Source: Diphasiastrum complanatum (taxonomy: Eukaryota > Streptophyta > Lycopodiopsida > Lycopodiales > Lycopodiaceae). From it: DNA of 64,000 nt. Location of the stretch: the NCBI GenBank assembly GCA_029204225.1, contig CM055099.1, positions 40,360,518 to 40,424,517 on the forward strand, written 5' to 3'. Position 1 is the stretch's first letter. Each line of letters starts with the position of its first letter. Shown piece by piece: positions 10,988-20,899 of the stretch. The notes beneath the pieces were generated by a model. The model was not told the origin of the DNA, searched no databases, and saw nothing but the letters and a program-made list of their open reading frames with translations. Both the position numbers and the translations under genes were made by a program.

Positions 10988-11642
10988 TGTGAAAAATACA
11001 GATCCTAAGTGGATCTAAACTCCAAGATCATTGGCTTGAATGCTTGCACTCCAAACTACATAAGCTAGGAATTGGCAACACATTCTATGCTACCTAGAAT
11101 GCAAAGAACTTGATCAAAAAGCATTTATCACAAATGGAAACTTCCATAAACATCAAGTGCGGCCCAAAATAGCATTATACAGTCCATAATACATCAGCCT
11201 ATCACTTTTGGAAAGCACCTAAGATCATACACAATAGCTTGAAGACAATACACACAACAATGCTCTCAATGGAGGAAGAAACAATGACAATGATCTATTG
11301 ATCTCAATGAAGCATACAAAAGGTTTCTCCAACCTGTTCTCCACGACTTCCCTACTATTTATGGATGAGGAAGATGACTCTCTCTCCTCTCTCTAGAAGG
11401 TACTTGACCCTAGATATTCCCTATATAGGAAAAATAGCTAAAAATGGCTTATATGACCAAAATACATCAAAATGGTCTCATTTTGAAGGGTATGAAGTTT
11501 GACACTTCATCATACTGAAAAAATACAGTAAATAAAAACATTGTGGCCTGGTTCACACGTGCAAAACTCCAGAACCAAAACTATTTACAATTTTAGCCAA
11601 TTTAGGCCTCAAACTAGCTAGGAAATGTTGACAATTTTCACA
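10988..11642 (-). repeat. 3' LTR of family-B copia element
   Basis: 655 bp, direct repeat of 16764-17418. The terminal TGTGAAAA/TTTTCACA pairing and adjoining TTGCA duplication fix its borders. The stop codon of the element ORF lies inside this LTR. Confidence 0.97.
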
Positions 11643-14600
11643 CTCCCTCTTCAACATTGGATGCTAGTTTCAACATAGTCTTTGAGCACATTCCAAGACT
11701 AGATCTATGCATTAAATATAGGTCCTTTCCCAATGGTTTGGTGAAGATATCAGCCACACACTCCTTTGAAGAGACATGTTGAAGCTCCACCTCTTTGGCA
11801 ATGACTTGATCTCTCACAAAACGGTGAGCAATCTCAATGTGCTTGCTCCTTGCATGAAAAACAGGATTGCTTGCCAAGCTTTGGGCTGAAAGGTTATCAC
11901 AAAGTATGATTGGAGTCTTCTCTGGTTCCAGCAAGTGAAGATCCAATAACATCCTCTTGATCCAAAGAATCTCCTTGGTGCATGTTGTTAATGCCTTGTA
12001 CTCGGCTTCGGTGGAAGATAGAGAGATAGTTGGTTGCTTCTTTGATAGCCATGAGACCACTCCATCTCCAAGATAGATTGCAAAGGCACTTGTTGACTTC
12101 CTATCCATTTGATCACCTGCAAAATCTGAATCTGAAAATCCACAAAGGTTAGGTGTAGTACCTCCATACAAGATGCCAAAATCTCTAGATCCCGAGATGT
12201 ATCTAAGTACTCTCTTTCCTAGCTTCCAATGAGCCTCACTAGGATCTTGCATAAATTGACTTAGTTTACCAACCACAAAGCTTAGATCAGGTCTTGTGAT
12301 GGTTAACCATATAAGAGATCCTATTAGCTTTCTATAGAGAGTAATGTCCTTGAAGGATCTTTCATTACTTCTTGTAGTTAGCTTTACATTTGATTCCATA
12401 GGAGTAGAAACAACTTTACAATCTTCCATATGAAACCTTTTTAGAATAGAGTTAACATACTTTTCTTGACATATGAATGTAGATTTAGAAGTTCTAATAA
12501 TCTCTATTCCTAAGATATAATGAAGTTTACCAAGATCTTGAATTTCAAACTCTCTTTTGAGTGCCATCTTGATTTCATCTATATCTAGATTGTTACCACC
12601 ACTTAAGATAATGTCATCAACATAGATCAAAAGTAAAGTGATATCATTTTCATTCAATCTAAAGTAGAGAGAATGATCATACTCACTCATAACAAAGTTT
12701 TGAGAAAGTAAGAAGGAATTGAGCTTAGCATACCAACTCCTTGGTGCTTGCTTTAGCCCATACAAACTCTTTTGGAGATAGCACACATGATTAGGCTCAT
12801 CATGTGAAACATAGCCCTCGGGTTGCTCCATGTAAATATCTTCTTCAAGATCACCATTCAAGAAGGCATTAGTAACATCCATTTGCCACATATCCCAATC
12901 ATAAAGAGTTGCAAGAGAGATTAGGATTCGAATAGTTACCATCTTTGCCACGGGTGCAAAGGTCTCATCATAGTCAATACCATATTCTTGAGCATACCCC
13001 TTTGCCACCAACCTTGCCTTGTACTTGTTGATTGATCCATCTTGATTTGTCTTGATCTTGAAGATCCACTTACAACCAATTGCCTTCTTGTCCTTTGGAA
13101 GCTTTACCAACCTCCATGCGTTGCTTTTGATGAGTGCTTGATGCTCATGATCCATGGCTTGGATCCATTCCTTCTTTTGAATTGCTTCACCTACACAAGT
13201 TGGTTCATCAAAAGAGGTAAGAAAAGCAAAGTTAGAGTTGTCCACCACTTGCTTTCCTTTTTCATCATAGGTTAGCCTTGATGGCTTAGCCCTTTGCCTT
13301 TGAGTCTTCCTTGAAGTTTGCTTTGGAGTGGCATCTCCATCTTCATCCAAGACATCTTGCACATCATGATGATTAGTAGGCACATCAACATCAACATCAA
13401 CAACATTGGAAACATTCTCTTCATGAAAGATGACATCCCTACTTATGACAACTTTCTTTGTAGAAGGAATGTACACTTTGTAAGCCTTGCTTACTTCACT
13501 ATAGCCAACAAACACACCCTTCTTTGATGAAGGATCTTCTTTAGTTCTATCATCAAGTGTGATATTGACAAAACATGTACATCCAAAGATCCTACAATGC
13601 TTGACACTCGGCCTTCTACCATAAAGAACCTCATGAGGAGTTTTACCATCCAAGGAAGCACTTGTCCATCTATTACATAGATAGTTAGCACATGCTAAAG
13701 CTTCCCCCCAAAAAGACTTAGCAAGATTAGCATGTAGTCTCATTGCCTTGGCACATTCACAAAGGGTTCTATTCTTCCTCTCGGCCACTCCATTCTGTTG
13801 TGGAGTCCTAGGACTAGACATCTCCCTCTTAATCCCATGTGCTATACAAAGGTCTTTGAACCTATTTGAGGTGTATTCCCCTCCATTATCAGATCTTAAG
13901 CATTTGATCTTTGTATTGAATTGGTTTTCCATTTCATTCTTGAACTTGACAAATGCAGCAAACACTTCATCCTTACTTTTAAGAAGATAGATCCAAGTAT
14001 ACCTACTAAAGTCATCAATGAAAGTTGCATACATCTTTGCCCCACCATTGCTAGTTGTACTAGAAGAATGAATATCAGAATGCACAAGTTGAAAAGCTTC
14101 TTTAGATCTAGAAGTAGATCTAGAATAAGCAAGTCTATGAGATTTGGACAAGGCACAATGTTCACAAACACTATTGTTTGCAACAAGACTTTTAGGGAGA
14201 CCAAGAACAAGCTCTTTCTTTGCCATTACCTCCAAAGATTTGAAGTTGGGATGGCCCAACCTCTTGTGCCAAACTTCTTGGTTTGTCAATTGCTCCCTAG
14301 CCATACATCCTTCATGATTAGAGATCACACATGCATCAAGCTTGAAAAGTTTACCATGCCTCCTACCTTGAGCAATCAAGGATCCACATTTACTTATCAA
14401 ACATGCATCTCCAATGAACTCCACATCAAGTCCTTTGTCAATCATTTGACTTACACTAAGCAAATTCTTAGTGATTGAAGGAATGTACAAAACATTTTCA
14501 AGATTTGCTTTCCTATTTGTTGAAAGGGAAATAGGAATAGTGCCTATGCCTTTGATGTCACATTGACCATCATTTGCAGTGTAGATGATGTTACCTTCTC

Positions 14601-15591
14601 CCTCATAAGACAATAAGGATGTAAAGTATTCCTTATGTCTTGTCATGTGAGATGAGGCTCCACTATCAATCCACCAAGGATCATTATCATCTATGTTGGC
14701 TAACAAACTTGAAGTCATAACAAGTGATTCACATGTGTTATGTTCTTCCTCATCTATTGTAAGATTTCCTTGCCTCTCTCCTTGCTCTCTTTTCTTCTTA
14801 TAACATTCATTTGCAAAATGACCTTTTATCCCACAATAAAAGCACTTGAACTTTGACTTATTGTTCTTAGTAGAAGAGGAAGAGGAAGAGTGATCATCAT
14901 GATCAAAGTTACCACCTTTGGACCATTTCCCTTTGCCTTTACCTTTGCCCTTGAATTTGCCTTTTGTGAAGAAAGCCTCTTCACCTCCACCTTGCAAGGA
15001 TGCACCATCAAGCTTTGATTGCAACCTATGTTCTTCAGCCAATAAGATTTCTTGCAAGTCAACCACACTTGGCAAGACTTTTTGAATGGCAAAACTTTGC
15101 ACAAGGTTAGCATGTTTATTTAGCAAACCATTCAACATAACTTGGACTATTTCACCATCTTTTATGTTCTCATCAATGCATGCTAAATCATCACTTAGGG
15201 ACTTAACTCTCAAGATAAATGCATGAGCACTTTCACCCTCTCTTTGCCTACTAGAAAATATTTGTCTCCTTAGGGTCAATACCCTAGATGTGGACTTTGA
15301 TTCAAAGAGCTTCTTTAAGGCATTCCATGCCTCACTTGCACTTTGACACTTTCCAACTTCCTTGAGAAGTTCATTTGTAACATTCATTTTAATGATATGA
15401 AGAGCCCTTTTGGCCTTCTTATCAAACCTTTGTTGCTCTTGAAGTGTGAGAGGTCTCTCTTCAATTTCTGCAACTATGTCCATGAGTTCATTCAACTCAA
15501 GTAAGGACTCCATCCTCACTTTCCAAGTAGAGTAGTTTGATGAACTCAACCTTTCACTAGACTCTAGCATGATCCCACCATTGGAAGCCAT
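11638..15591 (-). CDS. copia gag-pol polyprotein, intact 1,317 aa
   Basis: Intact single-frame copia polyprotein. Gag (UBN2) covers about 1-200, then a lysine/glycine-rich stretch, the CCHC knuckle CFYCGIKGHFANEC (about 250-263) and protease WWIDSGASSHMT (about 306-317). The pre-integrase zinc block (WHKRLGH..., CEHC) is at about 441-480. The integrase core has catalytic residues near D506 (HSDIHS), D568 (RSDNGGEY) and E604 (NGVAERKNR). RT spans about 820-1065 with YVDD near 989. RNase H spans about 1145-1300 (GFSDSDFAGD, STEAEYKAL). Length and order fit a full copia polyprotein. The stop codon TGA is provided by the first bases of the 3' LTR. The start is the first ATG after the ~1.1-kb leader. 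Confidence 0.98.
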   Translation of the reverse strand: MASNGGIMLESSERLSSSNYSTWKVRMESLLELNELMDIVAEIEERPLTLQEQQRFDKKAKRALHIIKMNVTNELLKEVGKCQSASEAWNALKKLFESKSTSRVLTLRRQIFSSRQREGESAHAFILRVKSLSDDLACIDENIKDGEIVQVMLNGLLNKHANLVQSFAIQKVLPSVVDLQEILLAEEHRLQSKLDGASLQGGGEEAFFTKGKFKGKGKGKGKWSKGGNFDHDDHSSSSSSTKNNKSKFKCFYCGIKGHFANECYKKKREQGERQGNLTIDEEEHNTCESLVMTSSLLANIDDNDPWWIDSGASSHMTRHKEYFTSLLSYEGEGNIIYTANDGQCDIKGIGTIPISLSTNRKANLENVLYIPSITKNLLSVSQMIDKGLDVEFIGDACLISKCGSLIAQGRRHGKLFKLDACVISNHEGCMAREQLTNQEVWHKRLGHPNFKSLEVMAKKELVLGLPKSLVANNSVCEHCALSKSHRLAYSRSTSRSKEAFQLVHSDIHSSSTTSNGGAKMYATFIDDFSRYTWIYLLKSKDEVFAAFVKFKNEMENQFNTKIKCLRSDNGGEYTSNRFKDLCIAHGIKREMSSPRTPQQNGVAERKNRTLCECAKAMRLHANLAKSFWGEALACANYLCNRWTSASLDGKTPHEVLYGRRPSVKHCRIFGCTCFVNITLDDRTKEDPSSKKGVFVGYSEVSKAYKVYIPSTKKVVISRDVIFHEENVSNVVDVDVDVPTNHHDVQDVLDEDGDATPKQTSRKTQRQRAKPSRLTYDEKGKQVVDNSNFAFLTSFDEPTCVGEAIQKKEWIQAMDHEHQALIKSNAWRLVKLPKDKKAIGCKWIFKIKTNQDGSINKYKARLVAKGYAQEYGIDYDETFAPVAKMVTIRILISLATLYDWDMWQMDVTNAFLNGDLEEDIYMEQPEGYVSHDEPNHVCYLQKSLYGLKQAPRSWYAKLNSFLLSQNFVMSEYDHSLYFRLNENDITLLLIYVDDIILSGGNNLDIDEIKMALKREFEIQDLGKLHYILGIEIIRTSKSTFICQEKYVNSILKRFHMEDCKVVSTPMESNVKLTTRSNERSFKDITLYRKLIGSLIWLTITRPDLSFVVGKLSQFMQDPSEAHWKLGKRVLRYISGSRDFGILYGGTTPNLCGFSDSDFAGDQMDRKSTSAFAIYLGDGVVSWLSKKQPTISLSSTEAEYKALTTCTKEILWIKRMLLDLHLLEPEKTPIILCDNLSAQSLASNPVFHARSKHIEIAHRFVRDQVIAKEVELQHVSSKECVADIFTKPLGKDLYLMHRSSLGMCSKTMLKLASNVEEGV
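11643..11655 (-). promoter_or_regulatory. Polypurine tract, family-B copia
   Basis: Minus strand GTTGAAGAGGGAG directly before the 3' LTR, the plus-strand primer of reverse transcription. It is translated as the C-terminal VEEG of the polyprotein. Confidence 0.85.
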
Positions 15592-16751
15592 GATTCTAAT
15601 GTTTCTTCAACTTTTAGGTTCTGTCCTAAAGCACTTAGCACTCACTTTTCTCTCAACAAATGATAGATAAAGAGATCTATGAAGATTTAGGACCCTAAAA
15701 CACTTCTATCTTGAACCTAGATGGTTTCCAAGCATAGAAAGGAAGATTGAAACACATGCAACACTTTGCACACACTAAGAATGGATTACAAAATCAAACC
15801 AACCTGAACACACTCTTGCTTAAGCTCTCAAACTTTCCAGCAAGTGACCAAATCAAGTTATGGTGTGAAGAGTTACTTGCATTCTTAGAAAATACCCAAA
15901 ACTAGGATGCCAAGATTACCTAGTAATGAACAAACTTGATCAACATATGATCAACACACTAAGATATTGATTCAACCTGTAAAACCACATGTAAACCACA
16001 CTTCTAAAAGTTTATAAACTCCAGCAAGTGATAAATACAAGATTTAGAGGTGAATGAATGAGCACACTTAGTGAATCACAAGACTAGCTTCACTATCTTG
16101 TCAAATCTTGGTGTTTAGATGTAGATCTAAGATCACTTCACATGAGAATGTTCCTCAACCTGTTAAGAACCTGAAAACACACTTGCATAATGGTTAACAC
16201 CTTCCAGCAAATGCTCCAATCAAATTACATAAGGAGAGTTACTTACATGCTCAACAAAGTACACCAAAATTTATGCCAAAATTGATGACAATCTTTACAA
16301 TATGCTCTTCACAATGGAGCTTACAATATGTTCACCCAAAAAAGGGGATCTTTCATCCAAATGGGAGCTTTGCTCAGCCTTTAGGAGAATTACAACTCAC
16401 TCAAAAGAGCATTTGTCATCCACTTAAGGAGAAGTTTCATCCACTTAAGGAGAGTGTTCATCCAAGAATGGAGATTGTCAACAATAGGATTGAAAAGAAC
16501 ATTGTTAGTATTGAATATGCACAAGCCTCACAATCACAAATGATTAGGTGTTATGATCTGATCCAAAATAGTTTCTTTTCAGCCTCTGATCTTCAATAGA
16601 CCTGAAATATGCTTTTGATCCACAAGTTCAACTCACAAAACAAAGGTTAGTAAGATTTGATCAACAAAGCAATACAAAATCATGCTAGAACTTGATCAAA
16701 CATCCAAATATCACCAAAAATGGAATACTTACTGTAAATAGAAGCCAACCA
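15592..16751 (-). other. Untranslated leader of family-B copia
   Basis: About 1.16 kb between primer site and polyprotein start. No conserved coding region seen; it carries short near-repeats (cttccagcaagtga and agttacttgcat variants). A 108-codon plus-strand frame at 16273-16599 with HPLKE repeats looks like chance. Confidence 0.6.
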
Positions 16752-16763
16752 GCTCTGATACCA
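16752..16763 (-). promoter_or_regulatory. Primer binding site, family-B copia
   Basis: Minus strand TGGTATCAGAGC, complementary to the 3' end of plant initiator methionyl-tRNA, touching the 5' LTR without a gap. Confidence 0.93.
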
Positions 16764-17418
16764 TGTGAAAAATACAGATCCTAAGTGGATCTAAACTCCA
16801 AGATCATTGGCTTGAATGCTTGCACTCCAAACTACATAAGCTAGGAATTGGCAACACATTCTATGCTACCTAGAATGCAAAGAACTTGATCAAAAAGCAT
16901 TTATCACAAATGGAAACTTCCATAAACATCAAGTGCGGCCCAAAATAGCATTATACAGTCCATAATACATCAGCCTATCACTTTTGGAAAGCACCTAAGA
17001 TCATACACAATAGCTTGAAGACAATACACACAACAATGCCCTCAATGGAGGAAGAAACAATGACAATGATCTATTGATCTCAATGAAGCATACAAAAGGT
17101 TTCTCCAACCTGTTCTCCACGACTTCCCTACTATTTATGGATGAGGAAGATGACTCTCTCTCCTCTCTCTAGAAGGTACTTGACCCTAGATATTCCCTAT
17201 ATAGGAAAAATAGCTAAAAATGGCTTATATGACCAAAATACATCAAAATGGTCTCATTTTGAAGGGTATGAAGTTTGACACTTCATCATACTGAAAAAAT
17301 ACAGTAAATAAAAACATTGTGGCCTGGTTCACACGTGCAAAACTCCAGAACCAAAACTATTTACAATTTTAGCCAATTTAGGCCTCAAACTAGCTAGGAA
17401 ATGTTGACAATTTTCACA
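16764..17418 (-). repeat. 5' LTR of family-B copia element
   Basis: 655 bp, would carry the promoter on the minus strand. One difference from the 3' LTR was found by eye. Confidence 0.97.
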
Positions 17419-17650
17419 TTGCACCTGCAATCGAGGGCCCTCAAAAGGAAGCTGCTCCTGACTTAACAGCCTTTCAGGTTTGTTCAGGATGCAGATCTTA
17501 GTTTATATGATCAAAAAGAAATAAAAGTCCTTCATAATACAGAGGAAGGCAATTTTGTAGCAGATATTCTTCTTGCCTTAAAAAGCATTGAGGCCCTTTC
17601 TGAAATATAGGAGGGCGAGATTATAGAAGGAGCTGTTGCTTTATCAGTTC

Positions 17651-17887
17651 CTAATACTGATATATAAAATATAGAAAAATTGATTGAATAGAGATCTATT
17701 TGTAAATAGAGAGACATAAAAAAAAAAAAGATACAATCATTTTACTTGTAAACAACCCGTCTATGAGTTTTTTTTATTGATATCACAATAGATTCTTATA
17801 ATCAGCTTGTGTCCATAGTCTAATAATGGAATGCAATTTTTCTATAATGATAAAAAGACATTGGCATGTATTTGCTGATAGTGAATC
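17651..17887. other. Gap between the convergent gene ends
   Basis: AT-rich with an A run at 17720-17728; presumably the shared 3' untranslated region of the two convergent genes. Confidence 0.4.
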
Positions 17888-18768
17888 TCAATATTCTTCC
17901 ATAAGTTGGATTGTTTCGCCAATATCTTTGTATTTGATCTCGAGCTCATGTCTTTTACGTACCTGCATAAAACTAATACAAAGTTAGTTAGAATTAGTAC
18001 AGAGTTTGTATTCAAAAGTTTTGATTGAAACTATTCATAAAAGATCGAGTGTTTACAATTACTTATGAATTTACCATTGAAAATGAATCTGAAGTCTGAA
18101 AGTACATCATCTTGTAGGAGCGATAGTTTCCGCCGGATGTAGTCTAGACTCCAATCTTCTTCCACCTCAACACATGTCAAAATGGCATCATTGTATATAA
18201 TTTCAATATTTTTTCGTTTTGAATGTCCACTGGCTTCCAAGTCTTGATCGAGTGGCACCCATTTATCTTTATTTTTTTTCATCTTTGATAATGGAAGCAT
18301 AAGCTCAACATTTGTTTTTCAATTTGATAACGGAAGCACATGGAAGACATTTTAATTCTGCATTCTATTTTTTCATCTGATCTTTTGTCCCAGCCTTCAT
18401 CCATAAGTTCAGATCATAAAATATCTGATAAATTTTTGCATACAAACATCGTTGGGGTTTTGTGTACATTGACTCATGAAAAGAAATCCACAAATATATT
18501 CAAGGAAATAAACCAACTCAATTTGACTGTTTTTTATCACGTGCTCATTTTTAATGAATTTTTTACATCATTATATATCTTGCAACGAAATGATTCTGAA
18601 ACTGTAGCATCTGGTGCAATCCATTCATCACTTTCAAAGCTAGATAATGGAATTGGTACTATTTGTCCAAAATTTCCTTTTGTATCAAGAATGTACATTG
18701 ATTTATAAAAAAATATTCCACTATCAGCTAGATCTTTTGCAGTTCTACCTCGATATGTACTTGAGCAT
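17888..18768 (-). pseudogene. Convergent minus-strand gene of unknown family, possible ubiquitin-like C-terminus
   Basis: From right to left: an open block of about 72 codons (18768-18553) with TYRGRTAKDLADSGIFFY and YILDTKGNFGQIVPIPL; a frameshifted block (18553-18430); a block at 18282-18060 with IEIIYNDAILTCVEVEED and LSDFRFIFNGKFI; and a probable last exon ending at 17888 (RKRHELEIKYKDIGETIQL). The third block has the length and strand pattern of a ubiquitin-like fold (beta-beta-alpha-beta), but this is only by eye. A piece with a good splice acceptor at about 29043-29085 (KYMKDMLQSH) may be its upstream part, displaced by the LTR element. Not assignable to a named family. Confidence 0.4.
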
Positions 18769-19076
18769 TAACTGAGGCCTGCAAGTCGATGTCCCACCTA
18801 GAGCCCTAGCTCTTGTGCTATTGTTGGCTACTAGGTACTATGTAGCTATTGTTGGTTACTAGGTACTTTCAAGTGTATCCATGTAGGGTTAATGTAGGGT
18901 TAATGCTAGAGGTGTACTTTGTGGGCCCACACTTGATTTAATCTACACCATTGAATTTGCCATGTCATATGGACCATTCCTGTTCAATTGTCACGCTTTT
19001 ATTGATACACATGTCATCATTAACACTAATCCAGATTAGTGAAGAGGCCCTTTTTGAGTTCAAAAAAGGCCCTAAT

Positions 19077-19273
19077 AAGTTTATCTCGCCGACGACTTTG
19101 GTCTAGATTACCTGTTGAGCTTTTCTCCTCTTGCTATCACATGGCATGGCTTGGGGCTAGATCCAGGAGAATTCTCCAGGAGGGATCTAGGATTGGTTGG
19201 GTGGTTTTACTGCGCAGTCTCTCTTGTGTTTTCCTATCCTCATCTTAGGGGTTTCTCCCTAGTGGTCTTTACA
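19077..19273 (+). repeat. 5' LTR remnant (R-U5 part) of noncoding LTR element
   Basis: Matches 28858-29042 with one short insertion. Ends in TTTACA. Confidence 0.85.
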
Positions 19274-19274
19274 T

Positions 19275-19288
19275 TGGTATCAGAACCC
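19275..19288 (+). promoter_or_regulatory. Primer binding site of noncoding LTR element
   Basis: TGGTATCAGAACCC two bases after the LTR end, complementary to initiator-Met tRNA with a mismatch. Confidence 0.8.
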
Positions 19289-20407
19289 GACTAAGATGCG
19301 GTTTTTGGATGGGATGGAGAGAAGTTCTACATAAAATCGGAATTGGAACGCACTTGGATTCACATCCTGGTTGGAGTGCTATTTTTTCAAGGAAAATTGG
19401 GTTTGGATTCACTAATTCTTGTTGGAAGCATGCTTTTCAAACTTGGTAGTAGAGTGCTCTTCTCCTTGTTTGATTCTGTGTAGAGATGCTTGGGAATTGT
19501 GTGAATTCATTCTTATGGTTTCTGAAGCCTTGAGAAAGTTTCCATTTGAAGTAGAATGATGTGCATGAGTAGATCCATTTCTTAGTCTAAAACTGTTTTT
19601 TGAATGAACATTTGCGTGAATCCATAATGTTTAAACAAATTAAATTCAGGTTAGTAGCAGTTGGTTTGTTGATAGATTGATGTAAATCAATGTATCATGA
19701 ATGAATGAACTAATTGTTGATGTGAATCTTGAATTTAATATTTGCATGTGAGGATTTGAGCTATTTTCTAGAATGATCCTCTTGTATTTCATGCAAATCT
19801 ATAAAACATAGAATGGAAATGGCAAGTTCCCCATTCTTTGGAAAAATAAATATAGAAATGGATATTGGATACCTGTAGAAAAAACCCTGTGAAACATTCT
19901 TTGGAATTTTGCTCACTGCTTCTGAAGGGTGGTAATCCTATAATTTGAAATAGAAACATGCTCTAAATATTTCTTCCAAAAACTCGTTTTTGACCTTAAT
20001 GATATCTGGATAGCTGTTAATAGTGTTAGTCTGCTGAGGACTTCTTTGGAAGCCATATCCATTATGTGGATTAACTTGCAGTAGATAGAAACAAGTAACT
20101 ATTGTTAGATGATAAGTTGAACTTTTGGGATGATTGCATGTGACAATCTCTGTTCAGTGTTCGGGTTTTTGAATGTTTGTCAAGAAGAGTGAAAGCGTGC
20201 TGCTCTACTAATTGCATCAGATCAGATTGCAGACTGGAAATGGACTTGTTTCCTAGAGAAGGTCGCATTATGCAGATGCCAGCAGATGTAGCTAATCGCG
20301 ACAGCTGTTGAAGCCTTGATTGACAGCTGTTAGAGGCTGGTTGTTTCTGTGAAGCTGATTTGGTGGATCCTGAAGCCGTAGTAGGCCGATTTTGTGGAGT
20401 GGAGAGC

Positions 20408-20850
20408 AGTTACGGATAAATCCACGACTGATCTAAAGCTAACCTATGAAAGCATCACATAAGCAAGACTTAAGCTATGAAAGCAGCACATAAGCAAAAC
20501 TTAAATCTAGACAGCAGGAAAGAGAGAGATTAAGGAGACTAAAGAGAGAGATCAATATCATCAGCTGAATAACAAATGACACAGTTTCCCTACTTATAGC
20601 CAAGAGGAAGCCCTGAAAGGAAGCTTCCGGTGGCTAGGGCCCAATTGGGAGGAAAAATAGTGCGCCCTCCAAGAAGGCCCCCACTCTCCAGTAATATGTC
20701 CAAATGGCCTAATAATGAATAATAAGGCCAAAGGCCAACCATATAGTCTAAGTGTCACTAATGAATAAAAAAGGGGCCAAGGCCTGCTTATGCATAAAGT
20801 AAATTAAATGTAAATGGACACGGCGAATGTAATGAGCCGAGTCCATAACT
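20408..20850 (-). repeat. 3' LTR of nested gypsy element
   Basis: Direct repeat of 24721-25162, a few substitutions and small indels. Confidence 0.92.
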
Positions 20851-20899
20851 CTCCCTGCCACAAACAAAAGACCCAACTGCCGAAAAGAAATTGGATCAA

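Larger units (their letters stand above)
10988..17418 (-). mobile_element. Complete young Ty1/copia retrotransposon, family B
   Basis: Two 655-bp LTRs (10988-11642 and 16764-17418) flank one long ORF. They start TGTGAAAA and end TTTTCACA and appear identical except for one base (ctctcaatgg in the left copy, cctcaatgg in the right). The 5-bp target duplication TTGCA is at 10983-10987 and 17419-17423. A tRNA-iMet primer site and polypurine tract sit directly inside the LTRs. It inserted into exon 4 of the H3-Ulp1 gene without other damage. Everything needed for transposition seems present, so it may still be active or be a recent copy of an active element. Confidence 0.97.
9238..17650 (+). pseudogene. 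Histone H3-like domain fused to Ulp1/C48-like cysteine protease, interrupted by copia element
   Basis: Exon 1 (9238-10272) starts MAKTKSTAR, like the H3 tail. The histone fold follows: alpha-N LREIKKLQRSTKLLI, alpha-1 FGRFVRNVTL, alpha-2 ALQGAAEDFMSQFFEDT, then HGKRVTIMPKD and a final helix ending near 9606. A basic, proline/serine linker (SRRKRKQ, PAKRPR) leads to a C48 fold: VFVVSPFF, then exon 2 (10396-10582) with RHWSL (His at 10400), exon 3 (10697-10801) with SCTWFVL (Cys at 10724), and exon 4 (10898-10987, resuming at 17424). All introns are GT-AG. The usual Asp is Asn (10472). Damage: TAG 9340, TGA 9721, T-run shift or intron end near 9996-10010, TAG 10703, shift near 17485, copia insertion at 10988. 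The upstream ATG at 9235 is also possible. The protease would cleave a ubiquitin-like modifier, with H3 as chromatin anchor; both roles are inferred. Confidence 0.82.

Noticed and set aside
13748-14478. ORFs antisense to the copia polyprotein
   Set aside because: Shadows of the intact 1,317-codon frame.
16273-16599. 108-codon plus-strand ORF with HPLKE-like repeats
   Set aside because: It lies antisense in the copia leader between primer site and gag; no domain.
18340-18708. 122-codon plus-strand ORF
   Set aside because: The minus strand gives the more protein-like reading (YILDTKGNFGQIVPIPL) with continuity beyond the ORF; the plus frame is treated as its shadow.
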